Below, piece after piece: positions 1 through 8,574 of a stretch of DNA of 64,000 nucleotides. How positions within the stretch are numbered: position 1 is the stretch's first letter; each line of letters opens with the position of its first letter. A program made the position numbers and the translations under genes. Below the pieces are notes generated by a model. That model did no database searches and was not told where the DNA came from. It saw only the letters and a program-made list of their open reading frames with translations. The stretch comes from OLB7 sp966250335 (lineage in GTDB: Bacteria; Bacteroidota; Ignavibacteria; OLB7), in NCBI GenBank assembly GCA_966250335.1, contig CBINGZ010000008.1:62001-126000 (forward strand), in the 5' to 3' direction.

Positions 1-329
1 CCCGTGGCGAAGTAGTCGAGGAAGTAGATCGGCTTCGCGCCGCAGACGGCGATGTCGTTGACGCAGTGGTTGACGATGTCGCGGCCGATCCCCTGGAACC
101 GACCCGCCATGATCGCCACCTTCAGCTTGGTCCCCACGCCGTCGACCGAGGAGACGAGAACGGGACTGTCGTACTCCTTGAGGAAACTCACATCGTAGAG
201 CCCGCCGAACCCGCCGATGTCGGCAAGAACGCGGCTGTTGAAGGTGGAACGGATCGCTCCCTTGATCAGATCGACCGTCTGTTCGCCCGCCTCGATGTCG
301 ACGCCGGCCGATTTGTAGGTGATAGCCAT
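1..329 (-). CDS. purM: Phosphoribosylformylglycinamidine cyclo-ligase (AIR synthetase), N-terminal part; 3' end outside window
   Basis: PurM closes formylglycinamidine ribonucleotide to aminoimidazole ribonucleotide with ATP, the fifth step of de novo purine synthesis, in the cytosol. The 109 codons visible from the ATG at 329 begin MAITYKSAGVDIEAG and then show the family landmarks GGFGGLYD, SSVDGVGTKLK and HCVNDIAVCGAKP, which belong to the N-terminal half of AIR synthetases (family length about 330-350 residues). The gene runs off the left edge, so the C-terminal half cannot be checked. It lies 95 bases downstream of the histidine kinase gene in the same direction, but there is no sign that the two share a function. 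Identification is by conserved motifs and is secure. Confidence 0.93.
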   Translation of the reverse strand, partial: MAITYKSAGVDIEAGEQTVDLIKGAIRSTFNSRVLADIGGFGGLYDVSFLKEYDSPVLVSSVDGVGTKLKVAIMAGRFQGIGRDIVNHCVNDIAVCGAKPIYFLDYFAT

Positions 330-424
330 GTCGTGTTACGCTGTAAGTCCTGTGAGTAGATCGTACGATATGATTCTTCTTCGACCGGGCCGCTCTGCTC
401 ATCCCGATCCCGACTCTCCGCCGG

Positions 425-1852
425 TCATGCGCCGCCGCCGTCCCGTTCCTTCCGGTATTCCCGCTCGATCCTTTCGGGAGCCCCTTCCGCAGGGGGGGAG
501 TCTCCGTTCACGGCGGCGGGGGGCTCCACGGCGTTCAGGCGTATCCTGAAGGTGGTCCCGGCGGCCGATGTATCCTTGATCGAGATCTTTCCCTTGTGAT
601 ATTCCTCCACGATCCTGCGCGCCAGCGAGAGCCCCAGCCCCCAGCCGCGCTGCTTGGTGGAGAATCCGGGGCGGAAGATATCCTTTTTGATCTTGGGATC
701 GATCCCCCTGCCGTTGTCCGTGACGTCGATCACCGCCGCCGTCTTCTGTTTCTGGACATGGAAGGTGATCTCCCCCTCGGCCCTGTCGATCGCGTCGGCG
801 GCGTTGCGGACAAGGTTCTCGAAGACCCACTCGAAGAGGTCGACGTTGATGCTGACCCAGACCTTCTCCGGGGCGTCGAGACTGAGCACCACGCGCTTCC
901 CCAGATGCGGCAGGCGGCGCTCGAAATATCGTATAACGTTTTCCAGGACCGCGCCGACCTCCACCCTCTTCAGCTCGGCGGCCGATCCGATCTTGGAGAA
1001 CCGCTGCGCCACCCTGTTGAGCCTGTCGATATCCCGTTCCATCTCCCCGGCCGCCTCGATCACCTGTTCGGCGTCGTCCGGCATGTAGCGGAGCAGCTCC
1101 ACCCAGCCCATGAGCGAACTGAGCGGCGTGCCGAGCTGGTGCGCCGTCTCCTTCGCCATGCCGACCCAGATGTTCGACTGCTCGTTCCGCTTGACGTGGC
1201 TGAACCCGATATATCCTACCAGGATAAACATCGTGACGATGGTGATCTCCACGTACGGCAGCAGGCTCAGCTCCTTGATCGCCGTCGAGTCCTCGAAGTA
1301 GACATAGGCGATGACGGTCGAATCATGCATCGGGTAGCCGTTCCCGTCGACCTTCACCACCACCCTCATCGCCGAATCGGGTCCCCGCACCGTATCGTAC
1401 CGGTTCTGAAAGGAGTACATCACCAGCGGCTCGTAGGCCGACTTCATCCCTTCGATCCGTTCGCGCAGCTCGGCAAGCTGGAGGTAGCCGGGGAGAGTCG
1501 TATCGAGATCTATGTTTCTGGTCTGATCGATGAATGTGGTGTCCTTCCCCCGGATTCTCGGTTGCAGTTCGTTCTGCCCGTCGGTCTGGATCATCGGAAA
1601 CGAGATGGTGTTCCCGAGATCGATCGCAAGGTTGAACTGAGGGGTCGAGGTGGCCTCGTCGTTCTGATCGTTCAGAAGGTCCTGAAACGTCCGGGCGTAG
1701 AGCTCGATGGCGTCACGTTCGGTGCGCTGGAGTTCATCCACGAGGCGCTGCGTGAACCAGAGGGTCCCCGCCACGATGGCGAACGCCATGAGCACCAGAA
1801 AGAGCTTGAGGTTCGCCGATGCCGGGAGCCTGATGGATTTCAGTTGAGACAT
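425..1852 (-). CDS. Membrane sensor histidine kinase
   Basis: A 475-residue two-component sensor. Residues about 15-33 form a first membrane segment, about 35-195 a periplasmic sensing region of no family I recognise, and about 197-218 a second membrane segment. The H-box AKETAHQLGTPLSSL follows with the phospho-accepting His at 238. The HATPase has an N-box (NLVRNAADAID, about 347-357), DNGRGID, and a glycine-rich GWGLGLSLARRI. The HQLGTPLSSL form of the H-box is common in Bacteroidota-type kinases. No HAMP domain is evident between TM2 and the H-box. No response regulator is adjacent, so it is an orphan kinase in this window. It is codirectional with the genes on both sides. The start is the ATG at 1852, directly before the first hydrophobic stretch. 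Confidence 0.9.
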   Translation of the reverse strand: MSQLKSIRLPASANLKLFLVLMAFAIVAGTLWFTQRLVDELQRTERDAIELYARTFQDLLNDQNDEATSTPQFNLAIDLGNTISFPMIQTDGQNELQPRIRGKDTTFIDQTRNIDLDTTLPGYLQLAELRERIEGMKSAYEPLVMYSFQNRYDTVRGPDSAMRVVVKVDGNGYPMHDSTVIAYVYFEDSTAIKELSLLPYVEITIVTMFILVGYIGFSHVKRNEQSNIWVGMAKETAHQLGTPLSSLMGWVELLRYMPDDAEQVIEAAGEMERDIDRLNRVAQRFSKIGSAAELKRVEVGAVLENVIRYFERRLPHLGKRVVLSLDAPEKVWVSINVDLFEWVFENLVRNAADAIDRAEGEITFHVQKQKTAAVIDVTDNGRGIDPKIKKDIFRPGFSTKQRGWGLGLSLARRIVEEYHKGKISIKDTSAAGTTFRIRLNAVEPPAAVNGDSPPAEGAPERIEREYRKERDGGGA

Positions 1853-2026
1853 TGCTGGCTGTTACGTGCACGGCTCCGACAACCGTCGGCGGGACGTCGT
1901 TCCCCGGCATCCCGCCGATCCCGGTACACCCCACGGGAGCACGGAGAAGGAGCGCAGGAGCCGAAGTATCCGGCGGCGGAGGGGCCCGCCGCAACACCAA
2001 AAAGAGGGAACGGCCCGCGAACGGAC

Positions 2027-2428
2027 TCAGTTCCGAACCACCTCCACATCCGTCAGAACGCTCACCTGGACGAAATCGGTCCCGGCGGTATCGATCAGCC
2101 TGATCTTCTCGCCGCGCACGTTGAACGAGAAGCTCCCGGTCTGCTTGGCGCCGGTGATCTCGACGGTGTAGGTGCCTGTGAGATTGGCATAACAGATCTC
2201 CCGCCGCGCCGCGCCGTAGGAGGGCATCAGGTTTGCCGGCGCGCGGACACCGCGAATCTGGAAGAGAATCCCCCTGGCCGCGGCGTCGAACGTGTCGTCT
2301 ACCTGAATCTCGTACCGGAACGAGCGGAACTCGCGCAGGGTCGAAAACCGGAAGACCGTCCAGAGCTTCCCGTTCTCTTCGTCCCTCCGCAGTTGAAGCG
2401 AAAGCGTGAACTCGCTGAGAGTTGGCAT
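2027..2428 (-). CDS. Hypothetical protein, 133 aa
   Basis: I do not recognise a family. The chosen start (ATG at 2428, MPTLSEFTLSLQLRRDEEN) lies 7 bases after the hisS stop. A longer reading that begins inside hisS is unlikely to be used. The protein has no signal peptide or membrane segment. It is rich in beta-prone and charged residues (FRFSTLREFRSFRYEIQV, GTYTVEITGAKQTGSFSF), suggesting a small soluble beta-sheet fold. The tight spacing implies cotranscription with hisS and perhaps translational coupling. That alone does not indicate a role in tRNA charging. Confidence 0.7.
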   Translation of the reverse strand: MPTLSEFTLSLQLRRDEENGKLWTVFRFSTLREFRSFRYEIQVDDTFDAAARGILFQIRGVRAPANLMPSYGAARREICYANLTGTYTVEITGAKQTGSFSFNVRGEKIRLIDTAGTDFVQVSVLTDVEVVRN

Positions 2429-2435
2429 AAATCCG

Positions 2436-3758
2436 TCAAACAATTCCTGTGGCGCCGTCGGCGATCCCTGACCGGGCGACCGTGGCTCCGAGCGGCATTC
2501 CGGCCGCAAGATACGCACCGAGTTCCTCGAACGGAACGCCCGTCTGCTCGTGCGTCGTCATATCCTTCACCTGCGCCGTTCCGGTCGCCAGCTCGTTCTC
2601 CCCGACGATCGCCACCCTCCGCGCGTTCTTCCTGTTGGCGTCCCTCATCTGCGCCTTCATCGATCTTCCCATCAGATCGCATTCGGCCGCCAGCCCCCGG
2701 CGCCTGAGCCCGTGGACGGCTGCGGCGGCCCAGCGACGGGAGGCGTCGTCCAGACCGATCAGATAGGCGTCGAGCGGAGCCTGCGCCTCGTCGGCGATTC
2801 CGGCGGCCTCACGGGCGATCAGCAGTCGGTCGAGTCCCAGACCGAAACCGACGGCCGGGGCGGGAGCGCCCCCCACCTGTTCGATCAGTCTGTCGTAGCG
2901 CCCCCCCCCCCCCAGGGCATCCTGGGCGCCCAGGTCGAGTCCCTGGAACTCGAACGCCGTCCGGGTATAATAGTCGAGCCCGCGGACGAGCCTGGTGTCG
3001 ACGACGTAATCGATCCCGAGCTCCTCCAGCAGCCCGCGCACGGCGGCGAAGTGGGAAAGAGACTCCTCCCCGAGGAAATCGAGGATGCTCGGGGCATCGG
3101 CCGTCGCCCGCAGATCCTCCTCCTTCTTGGAATCGAGAACGCGGAGCGGATTCCCCGCCATGCGCCTGACGCTCTCCTCGCTCAACTGCTCGCGACACCC
3201 TTCCAGCCAGGCCAGGAGCGCGCTCCGGTAGGCTGCGCGCTCCTCCGGCATGCCGAGCGAGTTCAGGCGGAGACGATATCTGCTGATGCCGAGCGCTTCG
3301 ATCACGTCGACACCGGCGGCGATCACATCGACGTCGGCCTCCGGACGCGGGGAGCCGATCAGTTCGATTCCGAAGGTGTGGAACTGGCGGTATCTCCCCG
3401 ACTGCGGCTGTTCGTAGCGGAAGGCGGGGCCGACGTAGTACCACTTGGTCAGCGGCTGGTTCTTGGCGATGTCGTGCTGGACGTAGGCCCGCGCGGCGCC
3501 GGCGGTCAGCTCGGGACGGAGGGTGATCGACTCCGGAGGGTCCGATTTATCGAGGAAGGAGTACATCTCCTTGCTGACGACGTCGGTCCCTTCCCCGACC
3601 CCTCTGGCGAAGAGTTCGGTCGCCTCCAGCACCGGAAGCCGGAGCTCGCCGTATCCGTAGCGACGCATCTGTTCGCGGATACGATCTTCCATCGCCTGCC
3701 AGCGGATCGACTCATCGGGAAGGATATCCCTGAATCCTTTCAACGTCCTGTAGCTCAT
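2436..3758 (-). CDS. hisS: Histidyl-tRNA synthetase
   Basis: Class II aminoacyl-tRNA synthetase that charges tRNA-His in the cytosol. From the ATG at 3758 (MSYRTLKGFRDILPDESIR) it has 440 residues, slightly longer than the roughly 420-430 usual. It shows motif 2 (RPELTAGAARAYVQHDI, then GRYRQFHTFGIELIG), the HisA motif LVRGLDYYTRTAFEFQ, the HisB glycine motif GGGGRYDRLIEQVGG and motif 3 (VGFGLGLDRLL). A C-terminal anticodon-binding region follows. The ORF could begin at 3797, but the start at 3758 matches family N-termini. The Gly-rich motif is written as a 13-base G run on the coding strand (2901-2913), a potential slippage site. The gene sits in a minus-strand run between the EIIA gene and a small unknown gene. 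Confidence 0.96.
   Translation of the reverse strand: MSYRTLKGFRDILPDESIRWQAMEDRIREQMRRYGYGELRLPVLEATELFARGVGEGTDVVSKEMYSFLDKSDPPESITLRPELTAGAARAYVQHDIAKNQPLTKWYYVGPAFRYEQPQSGRYRQFHTFGIELIGSPRPEADVDVIAAGVDVIEALGISRYRLRLNSLGMPEERAAYRSALLAWLEGCREQLSEESVRRMAGNPLRVLDSKKEEDLRATADAPSILDFLGEESLSHFAAVRGLLEELGIDYVVDTRLVRGLDYYTRTAFEFQGLDLGAQDALGGGGRYDRLIEQVGGAPAPAVGFGLGLDRLLIAREAAGIADEAQAPLDAYLIGLDDASRRWAAAAVHGLRRRGLAAECDLMGRSMKAQMRDANRKNARRVAIVGENELATGTAQVKDMTTHEQTGVPFEELGAYLAAGMPLGATVARSGIADGATGIV
2901..2913 (-). repeat. 13-base homopolymer (poly-C on plus, poly-G on hisS coding strand)
   Basis: Thirteen consecutive C on the plus strand inside hisS encode four Gly of the GGGGRYDRL motif. The frame is intact with 13 bases; a change of one or two bases would break an essential gene. 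Such tracts are prone to polymerase slippage and to sequencing error. Confidence 0.95.
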
Positions 3759-3903
3759 GGGTCTCGGGTATAACGTCGTTGTTGTTCTGTCGATCAAGGT
3801 ACGGAACGGGGTCGGAGGAGCAAAAAGAGAGTCCCGCTAACGCAAACGCCCCTCACGAAGGGGGGCGCCGTCACTCTCAGCGGATATGCGCCGACCAGTC
3901 CCT

Positions 3904-4374
3904 TCACGTGGCGAAGTAGCGTCCTTCCTCCTGATTGAAGAGATCCATGACCGCGTCCGGCGTCGATGCCTGGAGGAGCTGGCTGCGGAACGAATCGCTG
4001 TTCATCAGGCGGCTGACCCTGCTGAGGAGCTTCAGATGGGTTCCCACATGGGTTTCGTTGCCGACGAGCATGAAGACCAGACGGACCGGCTGATCGTCCA
4101 GCGCCTGGAAATCGATCGGCTGGGCCGTGATCGCGAAGGCGGCGACGATATCGGTCAGCGCGTCGGTCTTGCCGTGCGGGATGGCGAAGCCGTGCCCCAC
4201 GCCGGTGCTCATGATCCGTTCACGCTCGATGATCGCCTTGCGGACCCGTTCCAGATCGAGCACTTTCGGGGAGGCGCCCAGAATGTCGACCATCTGGTTC
4301 AGCACATCCTCCTTGCTCTCGGCCTGGAGCTTGATGGCAATGAACTGCGTATCGAGTATGGATGAAATGTGCAT
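3904..4374 (-). CDS. ptsN: PTS fructose/nitrogen-type EIIA protein (PtsN-like)
   Basis: A 156-residue EIIA domain of the fructose/mannitol/nitrogen type (PTS_EIIA_2). These accept phosphate from HPr or NPr on a His and either pass it to an EIIB or act as regulators. The active-site motif is GHGFAIPHGKTDAL, with the phospho-His at about 67. Domain length matches stand-alone PtsN. No EIIB or EIIC gene is in the window, so a regulatory rather than transport role is likely (inference). The start at 4374 (MHISSILDTQFIAIKLQ) fits the family; the much longer open frame upstream is antisense to the phosphohexomutase gene. It lies 145 bases upstream of hisS on the same strand and is divergent from the 4544 gene. 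Confidence 0.85.
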   Translation of the reverse strand: MHISSILDTQFIAIKLQAESKEDVLNQMVDILGASPKVLDLERVRKAIIERERIMSTGVGHGFAIPHGKTDALTDIVAAFAITAQPIDFQALDDQPVRLVFMLVGNETHVGTHLKLLSRVSRLMNSDSFRSQLLQASTPDAVMDLFNQEEGRYFAT

Positions 4375-4499
4375 GTCTCTGCCGGATGAGTGCTCGATGA
4401 ACCACGAAGGGGCGTTAACATACGAAAAATCCTCTGGGGCAAATTGTGAAGAAAACCAACACTCCCGACCCGGATGTGGGCTCGTTTCTCCGCAGGGGT

Positions 4500-4507
4500 T
4501 ATCTTTG
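4500..4507 (+). promoter_or_regulatory. Candidate Bacteroidota-type -7 element (TATCTTTG)
   Basis: TATCTTTG matches the TAnnTTTG -7 consensus known for the Bacteroidota primary sigma factor. It lies about 37 bases before the ATG of the 4544 gene, in a divergent intergenic region. No convincing TTG -33 element was seen, so this is only a candidate. Confidence 0.4.
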
Positions 4508-4543
4508 GGCCCTTTTTCAACGGAACCGGATAAACTATATCGC

Positions 4544-5935
4544 ATGGCACTTATACGCTCCATCTCCGGCCTTCGCGGCACGATCGGCGACGGTCTTCTT
4601 CCCGACAGCATCGTCAGGTACGTTTCGGCCTTCGCCGAGTACTGCGGCGGCGGCACCATCGTGGTCGGCCGCGACGGACGCCCCAGCGGCGAATGGATCG
4701 AGGAGATCGTGACCGCCACACTCCGCGCCCGCGGGGTCGACGTCTGGCTCCTCGGCACGGTCCCGACCCCGACGGTACAGCTTATCGTGGAGAAGACCGA
4801 CGCCGTCGGCGGCATCGCGGTCTCCGCCTCGCACAATCCCGCCGAATGGAACGGATTGAAGTTCCTCAATCGCGACGGGATATTCCTGGACAAGTCCGAA
4901 TGCCTCGACTTCTTCAAGATCGTCGACAAGGGGAAACGGGAATACGCGTCGTGGGATGGAGCCGGAACACGGACGAACATCGCCGGGGCGGGCGCCCGCC
5001 ATATCGAATCGATCCTCGCCCTCCCCTTCCTCGATCTCGAAGGGCTGAAGAAGCGCCGGTTCAAGGTCGTGGTCGACGCCGTGAACGCGTCGGGCTCGGA
5101 GATCGTCCCGGCGCTGCTGGAGGCGTGCGGCTGCGAGGTGGTCAGGCTCCATTGCGACAACAGCGGAATCTTCCCGCACCCGCCGGAACCGCTCCCGGAG
5201 AACCTCGACGGGCTCTGCGCGGCGGTCGTCGCCGAGAGCGCCGACCTGGGAATCGCCGTCGATCCGGACGCCGACAGGCTTGTGCTGATCGACGAGAAAG
5301 GGCAGCCGTTCGGCGAGGAGTATACCATCACCCAGGCGGTGGAGTTCATCCTCTCCTGGGTCCGCGAGCGCGACAAGCTTTCGAATCTTTCGGTCGTCGT
5401 GAATCTTTCCACCACGCGTGCCGTGGAGGATGTCGCCGCGCGCCACGGCGCCACGGTCGTCAGGACTCCGGTCGGCGAGATCAACGTGGCGCGCAGGATG
5501 AAGGAGATCGGCGCGGTGATCGGCGGGGAAGGCTCCGGCGGGGTGATTCTCGCCGCGTCGCACTACGGACGCGACTCCCTCGTCGGAATCGTTATCACGC
5601 TCCAGCATCTGCTGAAGCACGGCGGAACCCTCTCGGAACTCCGCGCGGCGCTGCCGGTCTACGAGATCGTGAAGAAGAAGGCGACCCTCCCGCCGAAGGT
5701 GAAGGCGCTCGACGTGCTCCGGAAGATCCTGAAGGATCATTCGGCCGGATCGAAGTTCAACGGCGAGGATGGACTGAAGCTCGACTTCAAGGACTCCTGG
5801 GTCCACATGCGCTCCAGCAACACCGAGCCGATCATCAGGGTGATCGCCGAGGCGGCCACGGCGGACGAGGCGCGCGATCTGGCGGCGCGATATCTCCGTA
5901 TCACGGAGAAGCTGGCGGCCAAGGCCGCGAAGTAG
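4544..5935 (+). CDS. glmM: Phosphoglucosamine mutase / phosphomannomutase family enzyme
   Basis: A 463-residue alpha-D-phosphohexomutase. It begins MALIRSISGLRGTIGDG, the substrate phosphate-binding start typical of GlmM-type proteins in Bacteroidota. It has the phosphoserine loop SASHNPAEWNG (Ser96), the metal-binding loop VDPDADR (Asp 240, 242, 244), the sugar-binding GEGSGG, and the C-terminal phosphate-binding RSSNTEPIIRV. GlmM makes glucosamine-1-phosphate for peptidoglycan and LPS. The DPDADR loop is also usual in phosphomannomutase/phosphoglucomutase, so substrate is not settled by sequence alone. The ATG at 4544 aligns with family N-termini; the open frame extends upstream but there overlaps the divergent EIIA gene. 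The map gene follows after about 70 bases. Confidence 0.85.
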   Translation: MALIRSISGLRGTIGDGLLPDSIVRYVSAFAEYCGGGTIVVGRDGRPSGEWIEEIVTATLRARGVDVWLLGTVPTPTVQLIVEKTDAVGGIAVSASHNPAEWNGLKFLNRDGIFLDKSECLDFFKIVDKGKREYASWDGAGTRTNIAGAGARHIESILALPFLDLEGLKKRRFKVVVDAVNASGSEIVPALLEACGCEVVRLHCDNSGIFPHPPEPLPENLDGLCAAVVAESADLGIAVDPDADRLVLIDEKGQPFGEEYTITQAVEFILSWVRERDKLSNLSVVVNLSTTRAVEDVAARHGATVVRTPVGEINVARRMKEIGAVIGGEGSGGVILAASHYGRDSLVGIVITLQHLLKHGGTLSELRAALPVYEIVKKKATLPPKVKALDVLRKILKDHSAGSKFNGEDGLKLDFKDSWVHMRSSNTEPIIRVIAEAATADEARDLAARYLRITEKLAAKAAK

Positions 5936-6008
5936 GAACGCGGGAAGGAAGAAGGGGCGGCAGGAAGGTTCATTCGTCAACATTCCGATCCGATCGTCGG
6001 GAGATCGT

Positions 6009-6749
6009 ATGTCGATACAAACGGAACAGGAACTGGAAGGGCTTCGCGAAGCGGGGCGGATCGTCCGTGAGGCGCTGGAGGCGATGCGGAGGGCGACGGT
6101 TCCCGGAATCACGACGGCCGAGCTGAACGAGATCGGCGGGAAGGTCCTTGAGCGGAACGGCGCCCGGTCGGCGCCGATGGTCCACTACGGGTTTCCCGCC
6201 GCGATCTGCATCAGCGTCAACGAGGAGATCGTCCACGGGATACCCTCCGACAGAGCGGTCCGTCCCGGAGATCTCGTAAAGCTCGATGTGGTCGCCGAGA
6301 AGAACGGCTTCATGGCCGACGCGGCGATCACGGTGGCGGTCCCCCCGGTGACCGACAGGAACCGGCGTCTTGTCGCCTGCGCCGAGCGGGCCTTCCGTGC
6401 GGCGATGGAGGTTGCGCGCCCCGGCGCGCGCGTCAACGGAATAGGACGGGTCGTGGAGCGGGTGGTACGGGGAAGCGGGTTCTCGGTGGTGCGGGAACTC
6501 TGCGGACACGGCGTGGGACGGGCGATCCATGAAGATCCCGAGGTCCCGAACTTTCACGACAGGTACAACACGGCGCGCCTCAGCGAGGGGCTGGTCATCA
6601 CGATAGAACCGATGATCACGGCAGGCTCCGGCCGCTCCGCGCAGATGCCGGACGGCTGGACGATCGTGACGGCCGACGGAAGCCTTGCGGCACATTTCGA
6701 GCAGACGATCGTGATTTCCAAGGGACCTCCGCTTCTGTTGACGGCCTGA
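6009..6749 (+). CDS. map: Methionine aminopeptidase, type I
   Basis: Removes the N-terminal Met from nascent proteins in the cytosol. The 246-residue length is typical for bacterial type Ia enzymes. All five metal ligands can be placed: Asp93 (KLDVV), Asp104 (MADAA), His167 (CGHGVGR), Glu200 (TIEPM) and Glu231 (HFEQT). The substrate-binding His is in IVHGIPS (about 76). It lies 73 bases after the phosphohexomutase gene and only 37 bases before the next gene, all on the plus strand, so a short transcription unit is possible. In many bacteria map sits among ribosomal protein genes; here it does not. Confidence 0.96.
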   Translation: MSIQTEQELEGLREAGRIVREALEAMRRATVPGITTAELNEIGGKVLERNGARSAPMVHYGFPAAICISVNEEIVHGIPSDRAVRPGDLVKLDVVAEKNGFMADAAITVAVPPVTDRNRRLVACAERAFRAAMEVARPGARVNGIGRVVERVVRGSGFSVVRELCGHGVGRAIHEDPEVPNFHDRYNTARLSEGLVITIEPMITAGSGRSAQMPDGWTIVTADGSLAAHFEQTIVISKGPPLLLTA

Positions 6750-6786
6750 CGGGGGCCAACGTTCATGTATTCGGTCACCCTGAACA

Positions 6787-8553
6787 ATGCATAGGCAACG
6801 ATATTTCCCCGTTCTCATCTTCCTGATGGTCATACTAGGGCAGGCCATCGCAAGGGTAGGGCTGGACGATAAGGACATGCTCGCCGAGACGGTGCTGGCA
6901 TGCGTTGTCGTGGGGACCGTGGCGATGACCGGACTGGTATATCTCCTCGTCGATCGTCGTACCAGGTACGCCAGGGAACTCGGCGTCTCGGTCGATCTCC
7001 ATGCGCCGAAGCCCCATCCCTCTGCCCCTTCCCTCTATACCGTGATCCGGAAGGAGACGTCGAACGGGACGGAGAGGCTCCGGAGCTACGACCCCTTCCC
7101 CGAGCTCCCCGACGACGCTGCTCCCGGCGCGCGCGACATCACCACCATTCAGAACCTTCGCAACAGCCCTTCGCAGGAGAGCAGCGAGTGGAAGATCGTC
7201 TGCGCCGTGGTACGTATGGTGCAGCACGGGATCATCAAGGATTGGAGGGTGGTGGAGCAGAATATCTCGCGGATCGATCCGGTGACCGCCTACAGTCCGC
7301 TGATGCAGGAGATCTCCGCACTCGATGTCGGTCCGCGCGTGGCAAGGATCTTCTGGCAGGCGGCTCTTGAGTCGAGCGACTACACGATGGTAAAATGGGG
7401 GATTCTGATAGCGGGGCTCCAGCCGATGACCGGGCATTTTCCCGCCCTGAAGGTCCTGGCGGCGCATCCCGAGTTCACCCTCTTCGCCTGCGCCATCCTC
7501 ACCTCCAGCGCGTCGAGCGAACCGGGCCGTCGCGATACGCTTCCGGAGATCCTCGCCGTCGCCTCGGGAACCGGCCTCTACCATGTGGTCAGGCATATCA
7601 CGGACGAGCCTGAACTGATGTCGCGGTACGATGTGAACCGGATGCTGATGACCTACGCCATGGGCTTCCCCGATACCTGGTCGATCGCCGTCACGGTCAC
7701 CATGGTGAGCCGGGTCGATCTCCCGGCGCTGCTGCACGATGCCGCCGCGGATGAGGAGCTGACGAAGGCGCTGCTGACCCTGGCGACCTTCACCTTCGCC
7801 CAGGAGGAGCTGCGCGCCGAACTCGTCTCGCGTCCCGATGCGGGAGAATGTCTCGACGGATATATCGCACTACTCCGCACAGTGCCGGCGGATATCGATG
7901 TGGTCTACGCGCTCGCCTGCCTGCTGCAGTCGAACACGTCGTTCCAGACCTCCGGGCTCCTGACGGAGAAGCGGGTGGAGACGACCCTGAGCACGCTCCA
8001 CTCGCGCGTCACCGACCGGATGCTCCGCGAGGCCCTGGCCCACGACGAGACCCGGTATCAGTCGCTGACGGTGATCGCCTCCACCGGGCGCTTCGGCCTG
8101 GCTCCGGAGCTGGTCGCGGAGCTGAAGCGCCGTCCGGAGCCGATCGTGATCCATACGCTGGCGATGATCGGCAACAGATCGCATTTCGAGATGCTGCTGG
8201 GGATGCTTCCCGACCTTGTCGGGTCGCCGGTCAGGCACGGCGGCGGGGATGAGTCGGAGTGGACGATCGATCGCCGGGAGTGCCGGGCGGCGATCATCGC
8301 CAGCATGGGGATGTACGCGGGACCGGAGCCGCTGCGGGCGATCAAGGCGGCGGCGTACGACCCGTATCCCGCGGTTCGCGTCGCGGCGATGAAGGCGATC
8401 TCCGAGCTGCCGCTCTGCTACGTCGACAGGGAACTGACGGCGGCCGTCGATTTCTGCCGGAAAGATCCGCAGCCGAATATCCGGGAGAGCGCGCATATCA
8501 CCGGGGTGAAGCTCGGGATATATCCCAACACACTCTATATGGCTCCGAACTGA
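6787..8553 (+). CDS. Membrane protein with HEAT-like alpha-helical repeats, function unknown
   Basis: A 588-residue protein. Two hydrophobic segments at about 7-24 and 33-55 are followed by a large, mainly helical domain that is probably cytoplasmic. Its last part reads as a HEAT-type repeat (AAYDPYPAVRVAAMKAISEL and neighbours). Earlier segments (ILAVASGTGLYHVVRHITDE, LLTLATFTFAQEELRAEL) have the same helical-pair feel but are too diverged to count. This architecture suggests a membrane-tethered scaffold. I do not recognise a named family. No catalytic motif is visible. It follows map by 37 bases on the same strand, with no clear ribosome-binding site. It converges on the mosaic gene that ends at 8575. 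Confidence 0.75.
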   Translation: MHRQRYFPVLIFLMVILGQAIARVGLDDKDMLAETVLACVVVGTVAMTGLVYLLVDRRTRYARELGVSVDLHAPKPHPSAPSLYTVIRKETSNGTERLRSYDPFPELPDDAAPGARDITTIQNLRNSPSQESSEWKIVCAVVRMVQHGIIKDWRVVEQNISRIDPVTAYSPLMQEISALDVGPRVARIFWQAALESSDYTMVKWGILIAGLQPMTGHFPALKVLAAHPEFTLFACAILTSSASSEPGRRDTLPEILAVASGTGLYHVVRHITDEPELMSRYDVNRMLMTYAMGFPDTWSIAVTVTMVSRVDLPALLHDAAADEELTKALLTLATFTFAQEELRAELVSRPDAGECLDGYIALLRTVPADIDVVYALACLLQSNTSFQTSGLLTEKRVETTLSTLHSRVTDRMLREALAHDETRYQSLTVIASTGRFGLAPELVAELKRRPEPIVIHTLAMIGNRSHFEMLLGMLPDLVGSPVRHGGGDESEWTIDRRECRAAIIASMGMYAGPEPLRAIKAAAYDPYPAVRVAAMKAISELPLCYVDRELTAAVDFCRKDPQPNIRESAHITGVKLGIYPNTLYMAPN

Positions 8554-8574
8554 GTCGGCCCCGCGCAGCCCGGC

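Noticed and set aside
596..2707. Long plus-strand open frame (703 codons)
   Set aside because: It is antisense to the histidine kinase and hisS genes, has low-complexity Arg/Pro/Gly composition and no motif; it is a shadow of high GC coding sequence.
3841..3880. Terminator between the EIIA gene and hisS
   Set aside because: The inverted repeat around 3847-3868 is short and imperfect, and no T-run follows on the minus strand.
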